Part shown: in pieces, positions 1-11,516 of the stretch
Numbering within the stretch: position 1 is the first letter of the stretch
Layout: each line of letters begins with the position of its first letter
Assembly (NCBI GenBank): GCA_958298945.1
Contig: OY282607.1
Coordinates: forward strand, 90,279,270 to 90,343,269
Reading direction: 5' to 3'
From: Atherix ibis
Lineage: Eukaryota > Arthropoda > Insecta > Diptera > Athericidae
Length of the DNA stretch: 64,000 nt
Position numbers and translations under genes: made by a program
The notes under the pieces: generated by a model
What the model was told of the DNA's origin: nothing
Seen by the model: only the letters and a program-made list of their open reading frames with translations
Databases searched by the model: none

Positions 1-584
1 GGAGGCCTAAGTAGGCTTCAATTGGCATGGTTCCAACAGGTAGCTTAGCAGCCACACCAGCAATCAGACCCTTAGGATATGAGACTAGTGTGGATGGCAC
101 AAGCAGGATGATTATTTCAACACTAGACTATATTGATACAGATCGAGGCGGCAGCGGAATCCTGGGGCTCATCTATGTAAAACGGCACATAACGATTGTC
201 AATTGATATTTAACATAGTTACATAACCGTTTGTTGGCTCGAAGCCAACTCATGTTCGTTCAAAGCACGCGAAAGAACCACTCAAACAGAATTAGAGCGC
301 CTTGTCCACGTGGCATTTACAGAGTGCCCCAAATCTGCGAAAGATCAAATTGATCTTCACTAATTCTTATAAGAACTTATAGATGGGAACATAAAATTGT
401 ATCTTAGAGATTTGGGACCATAAATCTTGAATGAGGCAATTGGACACACACTTCCGTTGGATAACAATGGCTGTGCCAATCACACCATGGAACAAACTGT
501 TCGGATTGCTGCTACATCCTTGAAATCTTCAAAAAATGACAATACTTTGGCAAAATAATACGAATCAACTCTGCGGACAAAGAG
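1..584. other. Unassigned sequence
   Basis: The first 180 bases are less AT-rich than what follows. No open frame of note, RNA gene or repeat is recognised here. Confidence 0.4.
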
Positions 585-1620
585 TTGGCTAAGAGATATA
601 ATATATATACAGTCTCAATTGTAATTTACCAGCACAAACTGGCATTGTTATAGGCAGCTTGAGCCACCTAGGATATTTGTACTTGTTTTCGGATTGTACG
701 TCTCAATCAATGATTCCCAAAGGGGTCAAATTTAGCGGTAACTTCCCTGGAAAATACTCACGAGAATATGCTGAAAAGTTTTATTAATACTAAAAATCAT
801 CGAACGCATGTTCTAAATTTAGCTAAAAGATAATTTAACGTAGTCAGAAATTTACTAACAAAGAAAAAATAAATAAATGGTCAATAGAAGGACCGTATGA
901 TAAGTCAGTGATAAATGAAGCAACGAATTAAAGTGCTTCAAAAAAATATATATGCCCGTATGATTTATTTTCCAACATTGTCTGCTTTTCGTATTGGTTT
1001 CAGATATTGTTTTTTTTTCTCTCTAATAATTGTGTTTTATAAACGCATTTTTCTATATTAATACAATAAAAAAAATACAAATCTTCTATTTTTGACTGTG
1101 TGGACCAAGAGTTTACTAAGACGTATAATATAAACATTCTTAATTGTAATTTAGTAGCACAAACTGGCATTGTAATATGGCAATTTGGGCCACTTAGGAC
1201 ATTTGTACTTATTTTTGGATTGTACGTCTCAATAAATGATTTCCAAAGGGGTCAAATTTAGTGGGACCTTCCCTATGCTGAAAAGTTTAATTAATACTAA
1301 AAATAATCCAACGCATGTTTTAACAAATAGTTATAATGCCAAAAAATAATTGTAAACATAGCCAAAAGATGATTTAACATGGTCAGAAATTTACTAACAA
1401 AGAAAAAAAATAGATTGTCAATAAAAAGATCGTATGATAAGTTAGTGATAAATGAAGCAAACTATTAATTTGCTTCAACAAAAAAATGATGTACAAGTTC
1501 AGATATTGTTTTTTTCTTCTCTCAAAAAATTGTGTTTTATTAACACGTTTTTCTCTATTAACAAAAGAACACAAATCTTGTCCATTTTCCATGGCAGATG
1601 TTCTTTAAAATTTTATATAG
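585..1620. repeat. Tandem duplication, period about 525 bp
   Basis: Two diverged copies lie head to tail. The block beginning ACAAACTGGCATTGT occurs at 634 and again at 1159, and the following sequence (TTGTACGTCTCAAT, CAAAGGGGTCAAATTTAG) matches in the same order. The copies differ by scattered substitutions and small indels, so the duplication is not recent. Frames inside it, such as the minus-strand one at 1383-1592, are AT-rich and look non-coding. Confidence 0.8.
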
Positions 1621-2334
1621 CATCTTTTTGAGTAAGCCAGATGCTAAAAATCATAACGGTTTACTGCTATCAGCTGTATTTCTTGTATTTATTACTGACT
1701 TTTCATATTGTCATAATAGTGGAATATAACGATTTAATTATCAATATTTATTAAATTTTAATACCTTCCTCTTCCCCCCCGACACCCTCTTAACAACCCC
1801 TTTATTCACATAACATTATAACAACCATAACAACTAGGCGGTGAGTAATTTTTTTTTCAAAATGGCGGTAGTAGGCTAAAAAACAGTTGGGACCTATGGT
1901 CTATAGGGCGGTTGATTAGGGTATGACTCACAGAAAATTTCCATCCTAAGGTCATATTAACTTATCAACTACTATAATTGAGCTCCATTCTAAGGTATTA
2001 CCAACTTATCATCTAAGGTCTTACCAACTAATCACTCTGCATACTATTTGGGGATTTATTGCTGGGAAACAAAAATTCCTTTTTTATTCAAAAAAAAAAA
2101 AATTATATATATGAAAAAAACTCAAAAATTAAAGTTTCTTTTTATTAGAATGGAAATTATTTTTTGATATTGTCGGATTTAAAAATATGGAGAAAAAAAT
2201 AATGTTTCTATATTAGGCAAAATAAATTATTGTGAATTACGTGATAAAGTATTTTAACAGCTGATATGATTTATTCCCACTTTCCCCCCATTTTTTCTTA
2301 TTTTATAAGCATATCTCTTATAACAACATTTTTA
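1621..2334. other. Unassigned AT-rich sequence
   Basis: Poly(A)/poly(T)-rich DNA. A short local repeat (TACCAACTTATC / TACCAACTAATC) lies at about 1998-2035. No gene is seen. Confidence 0.4.
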
Positions 2335-2790
2335 AGTTAGAGTTAATTACTGATTGTTGTGAAATATCTCCCATTACAGCTGGTGTACCTCAAGGCAGTA
2401 TCCTTGAGCCACTTCTACATAACATTTATAGTTTTGACATCCAAAATATCCTCAAAATATCTGCTAAGAGGTGAAGAGTGAAGCTAAATGAGCAGAATAG
2501 TGAAGCTTCATGTTAACTTTACCCTCTACAACGATCCACCCATGCCACCAAAAGACAATGTACGTGATCTGGGACTAAACCTAGACAAAAGACTTACTTA
2601 GAATTCTGACATGATATTAAAAACACTTGATCTTAACAGACGTTATCGACTATTACTAAGGCTACTAAACAATAGAATGAAATTGACATTCAAAAGCAAA
2701 CTTTTGATTTTCAACACAATTTTTGAATCAATCAGGACATACAAAATATAACTCTCTGATCAAATCAAAAATCCTTCAATCAAAAAATCT
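2335..2790 (+). pseudogene. Non-LTR retrotransposon RT fragment, Jockey-like
   Basis: The translation first gives a stretch around AGVPQGSILEPLLHNIY (about 2380-2430), which matches the conserved 'AGVPQGS-LGPLLY' block of Jockey-clade reverse transcriptases. About 100 bases on, a second block reads VRDLGLNLDKRLT, a stop, then a segment with LDLNRRYRLLLRLLNNRMKL (about 2558-2740). This is the thumb-side region that normally lies well downstream of the YADD box. The catalytic YADD region is missing, so there is a large internal deletion, plus at least two stop codons. It cannot be functional. It is isolated in AT-rich DNA with no visible 5' or 3' end. The clade call rests on remembered motifs, not on a search. 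Confidence 0.8.
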
Positions 2791-4858
2791 CCAAAAAATC
2801 GTTGATGCTCCATTTTATAATCATAACAAAGTAATCCATAATGACCTAAATATTCCCATCGTTCATATCTTATAGGTTTCTCGTTATAAAAAGTTTGCTT
2901 CCCGATTATCCTTTCACTCGTTATAAAAAGTTTCATTACCAATTAAAATGTTTTTCTCTTATAAAATCTGCTTGTTACAATGTTTATGTAGTTTTAGATA
3001 TGAAAAAATAACTAAAAAAAGAAGAAAAACAGTTGATATTGAACATAAATCGTCATTTTCATAAATCTCTAGATTTGAGTCTTCACTAAATGAATGAGTT
3101 TTGATATTTTTCAAAGTCCACCCAATATTAAGGTTTGAGAGCTCGCTAAATATGAGATCGTGTCTAGAATAAAGTTCACTTATTGAGACAATCGAAATTT
3201 GAATTTTTTTACTACTATAAGAATTTAGTTATATAAAAAAAAAACTAAATTATATTTGGTTTTTTTTTCTACAATGAATAATAATAAGTAAAAGTTATTT
3301 TCCTATTAATTATAAGCATTCCAAGTCTATATTTTCAAGTTTAAGAATTAATTAAATTTAAAAAAATAACGTTTTTATTTAAATTTCAATAGAACTAAAA
3401 ATAAAGTCCTTATCCGATAATTATCAATTTTCGTATTGTGGCAGTAAATAAATTTCCCATAAAAGTTTTAGATCTTAACACAATTTTGCATTTTATTCTC
3501 AAGGCAATGAATCACTACTACTAAAGTTCATGGTTAAAAAACTACGAGTATCTGTCATCGTGAAATTTTTTTCCTCTTCAAACTAGTAACCAATTTCAGT
3601 AAAATAATAGCAATGGTAGTGAATGATAATAATAAAAATATAAAAAGAAAAAAAAATAATTAAAGTAAAATTAATTTCTTTTCGGTCACAAAAAAAAAAT
3701 GATGCAAGTCGGATTTGTGGAGACATTTTCCGGCTTTAATTGAATGGAATAACCAAAAGACCCCAATCGATATTTCACTTTTTCACCTTAGGATTAAATG
3801 TGCATAGACAGAATATCAGTTACAATTGTTCAAAATTCTCATAGGTAGAAGAAAAAAAAATAATTGAAAATGGAAATCAAACCAAAAAAAAAAAATAAAA
3901 AAAAAATATATTGTAAGAAATAAACGAAAACTATTTCTGTGCATTACAAGTGAGTAAGTAGTTGGGCAATCCTTGACATTTACTCTATGAAAACGTACAT
4001 TAAACCCATATTGATTGGGAATTATTTTAATGTTATTGTAGAAAATAAGAAATTCAAGAGAAAAAAAAATCCAATAATAAAAATTTAGACTGAAATACGA
4101 TCTCGGGTCTTATAAACCGCAAAACGTTCCCTAAATGAAAGTGAAACTTTTTCAAGTTTTCGAGATCAATTATTTATTTACTATACAAATTTAATGTATT
4201 ACAAATGTTTCTGGTAAAAAAAAAATGTTCCAACAAAATATCTACTATGAAATCTAAATTGTACAATCTATTTTGTATTTCCGCTTGGTCGGTACGTAGA
4301 TACTCGCACACGTATTAATGTTAATTTATTTTTGGAATTTCTAATTGAATTAAGAAACAAAAGTTGTTGGGTTGTTTCGCTTTTTTTTTGTTGAATTATT
4401 TTATTCTCACTTTTAAGTTTGGTGTGAAAATGGAACTTTTAATTTATAGTCTAAAAATAGCAGGTGTACTAATTGATTTTTCTTCTTCATTTAAATAGAA
4501 AATCAAATTAATTTGGTTTTTTTCTTTAACAAAAAAAAAAAAATTTGGAAAAAGTATCAATTTTGAGAAAATTTTCTATCTACAAGATTTTAAATATAAA
4601 ATAAAAAATCAAATGTGAAAATATATAAAAAATTTCATTTATAATTTGAAATTTTAATGCATTTATAATTTGAAATTATTTTCATTGGTAAATTTTGCCA
4701 TTTTATTAAAAAATAATCATTCAGATTTTAAATCTGTTCGTTTGGTGATTTATCTTATTTACAAAATTGGTTAAAAGTTGTTTGTTTTTTCTTTTGCCTA
4801 TAATAGAAATTATCCATTACACAATATGCAGAATTTTTTTTAAAAGTAATTTTTATTA
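2791..4858. other. Unassigned AT-rich sequence
   Basis: About 2 kb of poly(A)/poly(T)-rich DNA with many 8-13-base homopolymers. No gene, RNA or repeat family is recognised. The short minus-strand frame at 2760-2942 looks like chance. Confidence 0.5.
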
Positions 4859-4888
4859 CCAGGTGTTGGAATTAATTCGTAGCGTTTT
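4859..4888 (+). repeat. Left TIR of mariner element 1
   Basis: Begins CCAGGTGTT and includes ATTAATTCGTAGCG, which recurs inverted at the right end. TA precedes it. Confidence 0.92.
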
Positions 4889-5029
4889 ACAAAAGATGGC
4901 ATTAGCCAACTATCTATAGTCACACATACAAAAGTAAATATTGTCCCAGAAATTAAGGATATAGCGCAACTTTTCCACTATATGACATTTTGTTATAGTG
5001 CCAGTTGTACTTGTTGCACAGTGTCAAAC

Positions 5030-6011
5030 ATGTCGAAGTTCGTGCCTGAAAAATCGTTTTTGCGGGGAGTGTTAGTCCATTACTTCAACATCAAGAAAAG
5101 TGCCGCGGAAAGTCATCGTATTTTTTGTGGATGTCTACAGCGAACATGCTCTTGCTGAGCAAACTTGCAGAAAGTGGTTTGCGCGGTTTAAAAATGGAAA
5201 TTTTGATTTGGAAGACATGGAACGTCCCGGACAGCCGAAAAAGTTCGAAGATGAAGATTTGGTGACGTTGCTCGATGAAGACCAAACACTCCGGGAGTTG
5301 TCCACATCGGTTGGAGTCGACTTTTCGACGGTCGGAAAACGCCTGAAAGCCATAGGAATGGTACAAAAACAGGGAACCTGTGAGATTTTTCTCCAACGGC
5401 AGGCAAGGAAGGGATTTCTGCATCGAATTGTTACTGGTGACGAGAAGTGGGTACTCTACGACAGTCCCAAACGCAGAAAATCGTGGGGCTTACCCGGTCA
5501 TGAATCGACATCGTCCCCCAAGTCGAATATTCACGGAAAGAAGATCTTACTGTGTATTTGGTGGGATCAGTTGGGTGTTATTTATTATGAGCTCCTCCAA
5601 CCGGGTGAAACCATCACTGGGGACGTATTCAGATGACAATTGATGCGTTTGAACAGAGCATTACAAGAAAAGCGGCCGCAATATAAAGATTGACACGACA
5701 AAGTAATTTTGCTGCACGACAATGCAAGACCCCATATTGCGAAAGTCGTGAAAACTTATTGAAATACGCTGAAATGGGAAGTTCTGCCTCACCCGCCATA
5801 TTCACTAGACATTGCCCCATCTGATTATCATTTGTTTCGATCCATAGCGCATGGCTTGTCAGAGCAGCACTTCGATAACTACGAAATGACCAAAAATTGG
5901 ATCAATTCTTTCATCGAATCTAAAGAAGAAGAATTTTTTCGAAGCGGTATCCAAGCATTACCAGAAAGATGGCAAAAAGTAGTGGATAACGAAGGACAAT
6001 ACTTTGAATAA
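5030..6011 (+). pseudogene. Mariner transposase pseudogene (element 1)
   Basis: In intact elements this gene encodes the DD34D transposase that binds the TIRs and cuts and pastes the element at TA. The ATG at 5030 opens an N-terminus (MSKFVPEKSFLRG) typical of the family. A six-T run at 5121-5126 marks a frameshift, after which the helix-turn-helix half ([20 protein letters not shown]) reads in the other frame. An in-frame deletion of roughly 16 residues lies near 5372, between KQG and CEIF. The catalytic Asp residues are visible in VTGDEKW, LLHDNARPH and APSDYHLF; the last two are separated by 34 positions as expected. Three in-frame TGA codons (5634, 5691, 5760) interrupt it. Total length is 327 codons against about 345 in the family. 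Non-functional. Confidence 0.93.
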
Positions 6012-6060
6012 TGCTTCTGTAATGATACTGTCATAATAAACCACGAAACTTTGCAAAAAA

Positions 6061-6090
6061 AAACGCTACGAATTAATTACAAACACCTGA
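6061..6090 (-). repeat. Right TIR of mariner element 1
   Basis: Read on the minus strand it begins TCAGGTGTTTG and then repeats ATTAATTCGTAGCG, with one extra base relative to the left TIR. TA follows at 6091-6092. Confidence 0.92.
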
Positions 6091-7689
6091 TAAATGTTTT
6101 TAAAATTTATTTTAATTCTTTTATAGATATTTTCGAATAATATTCAATCTATAACAAATAGAAAAATAACAAATTTTTCTAATTTTTGGTGAAAATTTAT
6201 TTGGAAACAATTTCCATAACAAAATACTTAAGCGTCCATTTCTTAACAAATACCATCCCCCCTCACCCCGCACCCAAAAAAAAATCAATATAAAAACAAA
6301 ATAAATACGTTAAATAAAAAAAAATAATGAAAAAAGATACTCTTAAGCTAATGAACTTGAATTTAATATGGTTAATTTTAGGAGTTAAAAAAAATATGTA
6401 ATAAAATGTGTAAAATATTTTATGCAATTTGACATCTAAAGCAGCTTTTGCAGAAAAAGACCAGGTGAGGGGATTTTGATTAAAATTAAGAGAAAATAAA
6501 AGGAATGCCATAAAATATATAATAAAAACCTTTTATTGATAAGAGAAATTTTTATAGATTTAAAAATAAATCTTTTATATAAGAATACGATACTTTTTAT
6601 CTACATTGACTAATTTAAACGATTTTGAAATTGGCCACTATTAATATTAAGGTTAACTACCTCCGCAGTTAAGGTCAATCGGTATAATTTCTACGTTGTA
6701 TGGATTTTCAAAGTTTCATCAAATTTTTAGTGCCATTTCGAAATACAATATTTTTTATTTATATTTTTTAGGCTCATTCAAAATCGGATTTTCCTTCTTT
6801 TTTTTTCTTTTGCAAAAAACATAAAAATATCTTTAATAAAAAGAGTAATAATTTTGATAAATTTTAAAAGCTTTGTAATTTGTCAAAAATTACTATATAA
6901 AAATAAAGAGAAAAAAAATATTTTAGGTCAAAGTTAGCTGGTGTTTTTGTTGAAATTTAAAGTGCAAATTTAATTTGAAAAATATTCGGAATTTTTTTTT
7001 TTTTTTGCATAGTTAAGCTAATTTATTTTTCAGATTATTTATTTATATTTTTTTCTTCAAATATAATATTGTTTGGAATATATTAAAATTTACCTATTTT
7101 CATGATAAGAATTCCATTAAGAATTTAAGGAATTTCGAACGATGCAAGCTGATTTTCGTAAAATAGAAGATGAACAGTCAAAAAAACTTACCTGAAAATT
7201 AAAATAGAAAAAAAAATTAAATTTATAAAAATATTTTGTAATATTAAAAAAAATCAATATTATTTATAGTTAAAATTTTTAGTTTTGAATATTATTTTTA
7301 ATTTGGTACAAATTTGATTTTCACTTTAGGCTTTTATAATCCTAAACGGTTTGGAAAGGCGTGTTACTAAGAAATTATCCAATTTATGCTTCAGAAAGTA
7401 AAAATTTTTAAGTAAAAATTTTGAATTAGGTTTTAATAAGTATTTTATTTATTTATATTTATAAAATTTTGCCATTTTAAAAAAATTATAAATTTTTTAA
7501 ATAGACTGCTTAAAGAATTAACGTTTTTTTCGTAAATTCCTAGATGAAATTCGGCCATTAATTGTTGGTAAATTACGTTTTTAAATGCACTTAACTTTAA
7601 AAACTGTTTTAAAAAAATTTAAGTTTTTATATTATTTTATAAGAAAAGGTCCAGCGGCATCAAATTACATGATTTTGCAGTTAAATTTT
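6091..7689. other. Unassigned AT-rich sequence
   Basis: Very AT-rich with long A and T runs; no gene or repeat family is recognised. The minus-strand frame at 6263-6511 is phenylalanine/lysine-rich and looks non-coding. Confidence 0.5.
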
Positions 7690-9060
7690 TTTATTTATGT
7701 TAAAAAAATGGGGTTATTATAAGGCTATATCGATCAGAATTGAAGGTAAATGCGTCTCTTTCATCATTTTAAAAGAAGCACGATCCAATAACACCTTTAA
7801 ACCAAAATGCCCACCACAGAGCTCCTGCTCGCGTATACAATGGCTTTCTTACAGTAATTTGTGCATTTTAAAAGCCCTTAAAATGGTAAATTTAGTTATT
7901 GACAAGAAAGAAGCCTTATTTTTAATGATGAGGCTTTTTGCACAATAAAGCCAATGACATCTTTAGATCAAAATACACAGCAAATGCAACCATATGCGAA
8001 TACAATGGTTTTCCTACAGTAATAAGTGGGTTTTAAAAGTCCTAAAAATGGTAAATTTGTTTATTTATAAGAAATTAGCCTCATTTTAAACGATGAGGCT
8101 TTTTGCGCAATAAAACCAATGACATCTTTAGACCAAAATACACAGCAGATAGCCACCATATGCGAATACAATGGCTTTCCTACAGTAATTCATGGGTTCT
8201 AAAAGCCCTAAAAATGGTAAATTTATTTGTTGACAAGAAAGAAGCCTCATTTTAAATGATGAGGCTTTTTGCGCAATAAAGCCAATGACACCTTTAGATC
8301 AAAATATACAGCAGATAGCAACTATATGCGAATACAATGGCTTTCCTACAGTAATTAGTGGGTTTTAAAAGTTCTAAAAATGGTAAATTTGTTTATTTAT
8401 AAGAAATTAGCCTCATTTTAAACCATAAGACTTTTTACGCAATAAAGCCAATAACATCTTTAGATCAAAATACACAGCAGATAGCCACCATATGCGAATA
8501 CAATGGCTTTCCTACAGTAATTCGTGGGTTCTAAAAGCCTGGTAAATAGCCAATTTGCTTATTGACAAGAAAAGAGCCTCATTTTAAATGATGAAGCTTT
8601 TTGCGGAATAAAGCCAATGACCCCATTATATCAAAATACACAGCAGATAGCCACTATATCCGAATACAATGGCTTTCCTACGGTAATTTATGGGTTTTAA
8701 AAGCCTTAAAAATATTAATTTGCTTATTGATAAAAAAAAACCCTCATTTTAAACGATGAGGCTTTTTGCCCAATAAAGTCAAAATTTGTTATTTTGTATG
8801 ACTTTTTGGCATCATTTTTTAAAACCACATATAGTATAGGTTAAAATATTTTATTTCAGAAATGGAGTTATTATGTGGCCATAACGCTCAGAATTGAAGG
8901 TAATGGGCTCCTCTTCGTTATTTTCAAAAAAAAACACGAGCCAATGACACCTTTAGACCAAAATACGTTCCACAGAGCCACTGCTCGCGAATACAATGGC
9001 TTTTCCACAGAAATTATGATTTTAAAAGCCTTAAAAATGATAAATTTGCTTAATTAAAAA
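7690..9060. repeat. 166-bp tandem repeat array with internal hairpin
   Basis: The marker GCGAATACAATGG recurs at 7831 (variant), 7996, 8162, 8328, 8494 and 8660 (variant), a spacing of 165-166 bp, then at 8987 after a more diverged stretch. Most units carry AAGCCTCAT and ATGAGGCTT separated by about 8 bases, a 9-bp stem followed by a T run. A different head segment (GGGGTTATTATAAGG... and GGAGTTATTATGTGG...) precedes the first unit at 7705 and recurs at about 8862, so the array is a head plus about six units, then a second head plus one unit. Short frames inside it (7697-7948, 8875-9057) simply follow the repeats. Confidence 0.9.
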
Positions 9061-11516
9061 AAATCCTCATCGTAAAAATTTTTTTGTTGTTGGAAAAATC
9101 AGCATTCAAATCCCTTAATACTAAGTTCAAATCTCTAATCGTCGTGACTGCTGTGTATTTTATGAGTTAATAATTGATTTATAATATAAAAATGGCAAAT
9201 TTTTATATAAATAACTTTTATTATAAATAATAAATTTATTAAGAACCTATTAAATCACAATACTATACTTTCCAAACTATAGAATGGATAATCTTCTATT
9301 AATTTGACAAATAAGAAAATCCAAAAATAATCAATTCAGCTTAACAAATTTGCATTATGAATAAAAACGCAAATAATTAGCTCTGTTTGCATGCATAAAC
9401 GTTTTATTAATAAAGTTAATTGAAAGCAAATTAAAAGGAGAACTTTGGAAATTCTTAAAATAAGCACAAAACTCCACACCTAAAAAGTACCTGCACTTAA
9501 ACGATTGTTGTTGATTTAAGTTTTGTTTTTTGTTTTTTATTTAAAATATTTTTTTTTATGTATTTTTGTTTTTGTTTTTATTGCTACCAAATTATAATGG
9601 AATAAAATGGTATGATTTGAAAGTTGAAAAGTGTTCATATTAAACCGAAACATACTCTTATGAAACGATTCAACTCTATAAGTGGTTAAGGCTTAAGCGT
9701 ACACGCTGAAACTGTTCTGTGGTTATGGGGTATGGTCGTAGTATGAACGCTAGCTTAACAGTGGTAATAGTGGCATAATATCGACTAATAGAAGTGCCTC
9801 CAAATCCTGCTAACGAACATATCAGAAAATTTCTATCATCATCGTTTTGCTTATTCCCAAACGTATAACGTTTTGTGGAAAACTTATCACAGCATCGAAA
9901 ACTTTGAAATTGCGAAACTTTGGCCAGTGTCGGAGCCGTCTAGCTTTGCTCGGGTTGGCGTTATTTTAGACACCGATAGAGTGAAAGATATCAGAGCTAA
10001 GCCAGCAGCTAACTTTGGATAAATCTGACTGTTTAAGTACAGAGAATATCGTATTATAAAGTTGTTTGGTTGTTTGGCACTAATTGCCTGCACCGCATGA
10101 GCGAGGAGTGTACTTGTACAAGTAAGTATAACAGCACACAACATAGGATTGGATTGGTTCTCAGTAGTATTTATTAATGGCAGTCATCAACAAAACGGGA
10201 TCATGACCTGGACGAACAGTTAAGCAGTTAAGAAGAAGGAGACATGAATCCGACGACTGTTGTGGACAAAATTCCAAAGCCTTTAAGGTACAGGTTAGTC
10301 TACAGAATGAACACTCGTAATCCGTTAATACTCGTACACAATGTTCAATGTTCGAATGCCCATAATAGACATTTCCGTAATCATTACTTATTCGATGGAT
10401 TTTTAGTTAGTTGTCCACTTACCAGCCGGTTTTCCCTTTAATTTCGGTTTGTTCTATAACCAACACATTCCATTGATTAATATTAACTAAAATCAGACTT
10501 TTACTGGTAAATAACACACACAAAAAAAAGTAAAAATAAACAAATATTCATGCATGCACTTATTCCTAGGCTTTATAGAGGACTAGATGATGGTGAACAA
10601 AAAGGAAAACCGTTCAATATGCTATTCTGACATAGTCTACAGTCGAGCATTTTGTTGTTCGGGCAACATAATTTGTGTTTTATCCGTCATGGCAAAACCA
10701 CATTCATTGTAAATTTACAGCTGCCCAAGCCCCGGACTGTAGAGTGGATTTTTTTTTTTTTGATTCGAGATCACACAGAACAAGTGATTGGGCCCCAGTT
10801 AACAAAATCCTCGTCTCTGACATTCTTCAATACAACAGTAGTAGGCCTTCGTTGCAACATTAGCCACCACCTTCACCACAATTTACCCACAACAACCTGC
10901 ATCCCCAAACATATTGGCTTCGATTGAATTTTTTAAAATATGTTTACTATTTTCATTTAACCTGTGACCACCACATTACATGTGCGAGTACTTTTAAAAT
11001 TCGTAGAGCGTATAGAACTATTCAAAGCACGCTGTAATTAGGTTAATAGTTGAAATGTCGGCGACCAGTCTACCTACGACGACAGCTTATCACCTTGGGA
11101 CGAAAAAGTGAAACAGCACAAATAGCACTCGTGTTGTGGCTTCGTGTCTAATAGTGACTGTTTACCACAAAATAATATGATTAAATTCTATAAAAAAATA
11201 GTTCAACTTACCCTGAATAGAAGATTTATTTACGAAATTTGATCATAAAAATAGTCTAGTTTTGAAGTGAACAATTCTAGCGGCTTTGCGAAGGAGGCTT
11301 GTTTAAGCCTAATTTAGTACGCATTCATTAGAATTTTATTGTTATTAGATTTTATGGATTTTTATTTTAAAAAAATTAATATAATTAAAAATTATGAAAA
11401 ATGGCTCAATAACTCATGAAATTGCATTAAAAAATGGCTTGATTGTGCCGATATTTATAGTCGCTAAAGCGGCAAGATTTTTTCACATACTCGTCTCGAT
11501 AATATTTTAACAAATA
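9061..11516. other. Unassigned sequence
   Basis: AT-rich to about 9650, then a stretch of more balanced composition to about 11150. Plus-strand frames at 10244-10441 (65 aa) and 10652-10927 (91 aa) and a minus-strand frame at 9887-10144 (85 aa) match nothing I recognise. No splice context or codon bias supports them. Confidence 0.4.

Larger units (their letters stand above)
4859..6090 (+). mobile_element. Mariner-like element 1 (1.23 kb), TA-flanked
   Basis: A full-length but dead mariner. Imperfect terminal inverted repeats of about 30 bp bound it and are flanked by TA dinucleotides at 4857-4858 and 6091-6092, the expected mariner target duplication. It contains one broken transposase gene. 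Its size fits the roughly 1.25-1.3 kb of intact family members less a small deletion. Its TIRs begin CCAGGTGT like those of the element at 52027-53200, so the two are probably related subfamilies. Confidence 0.93.
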
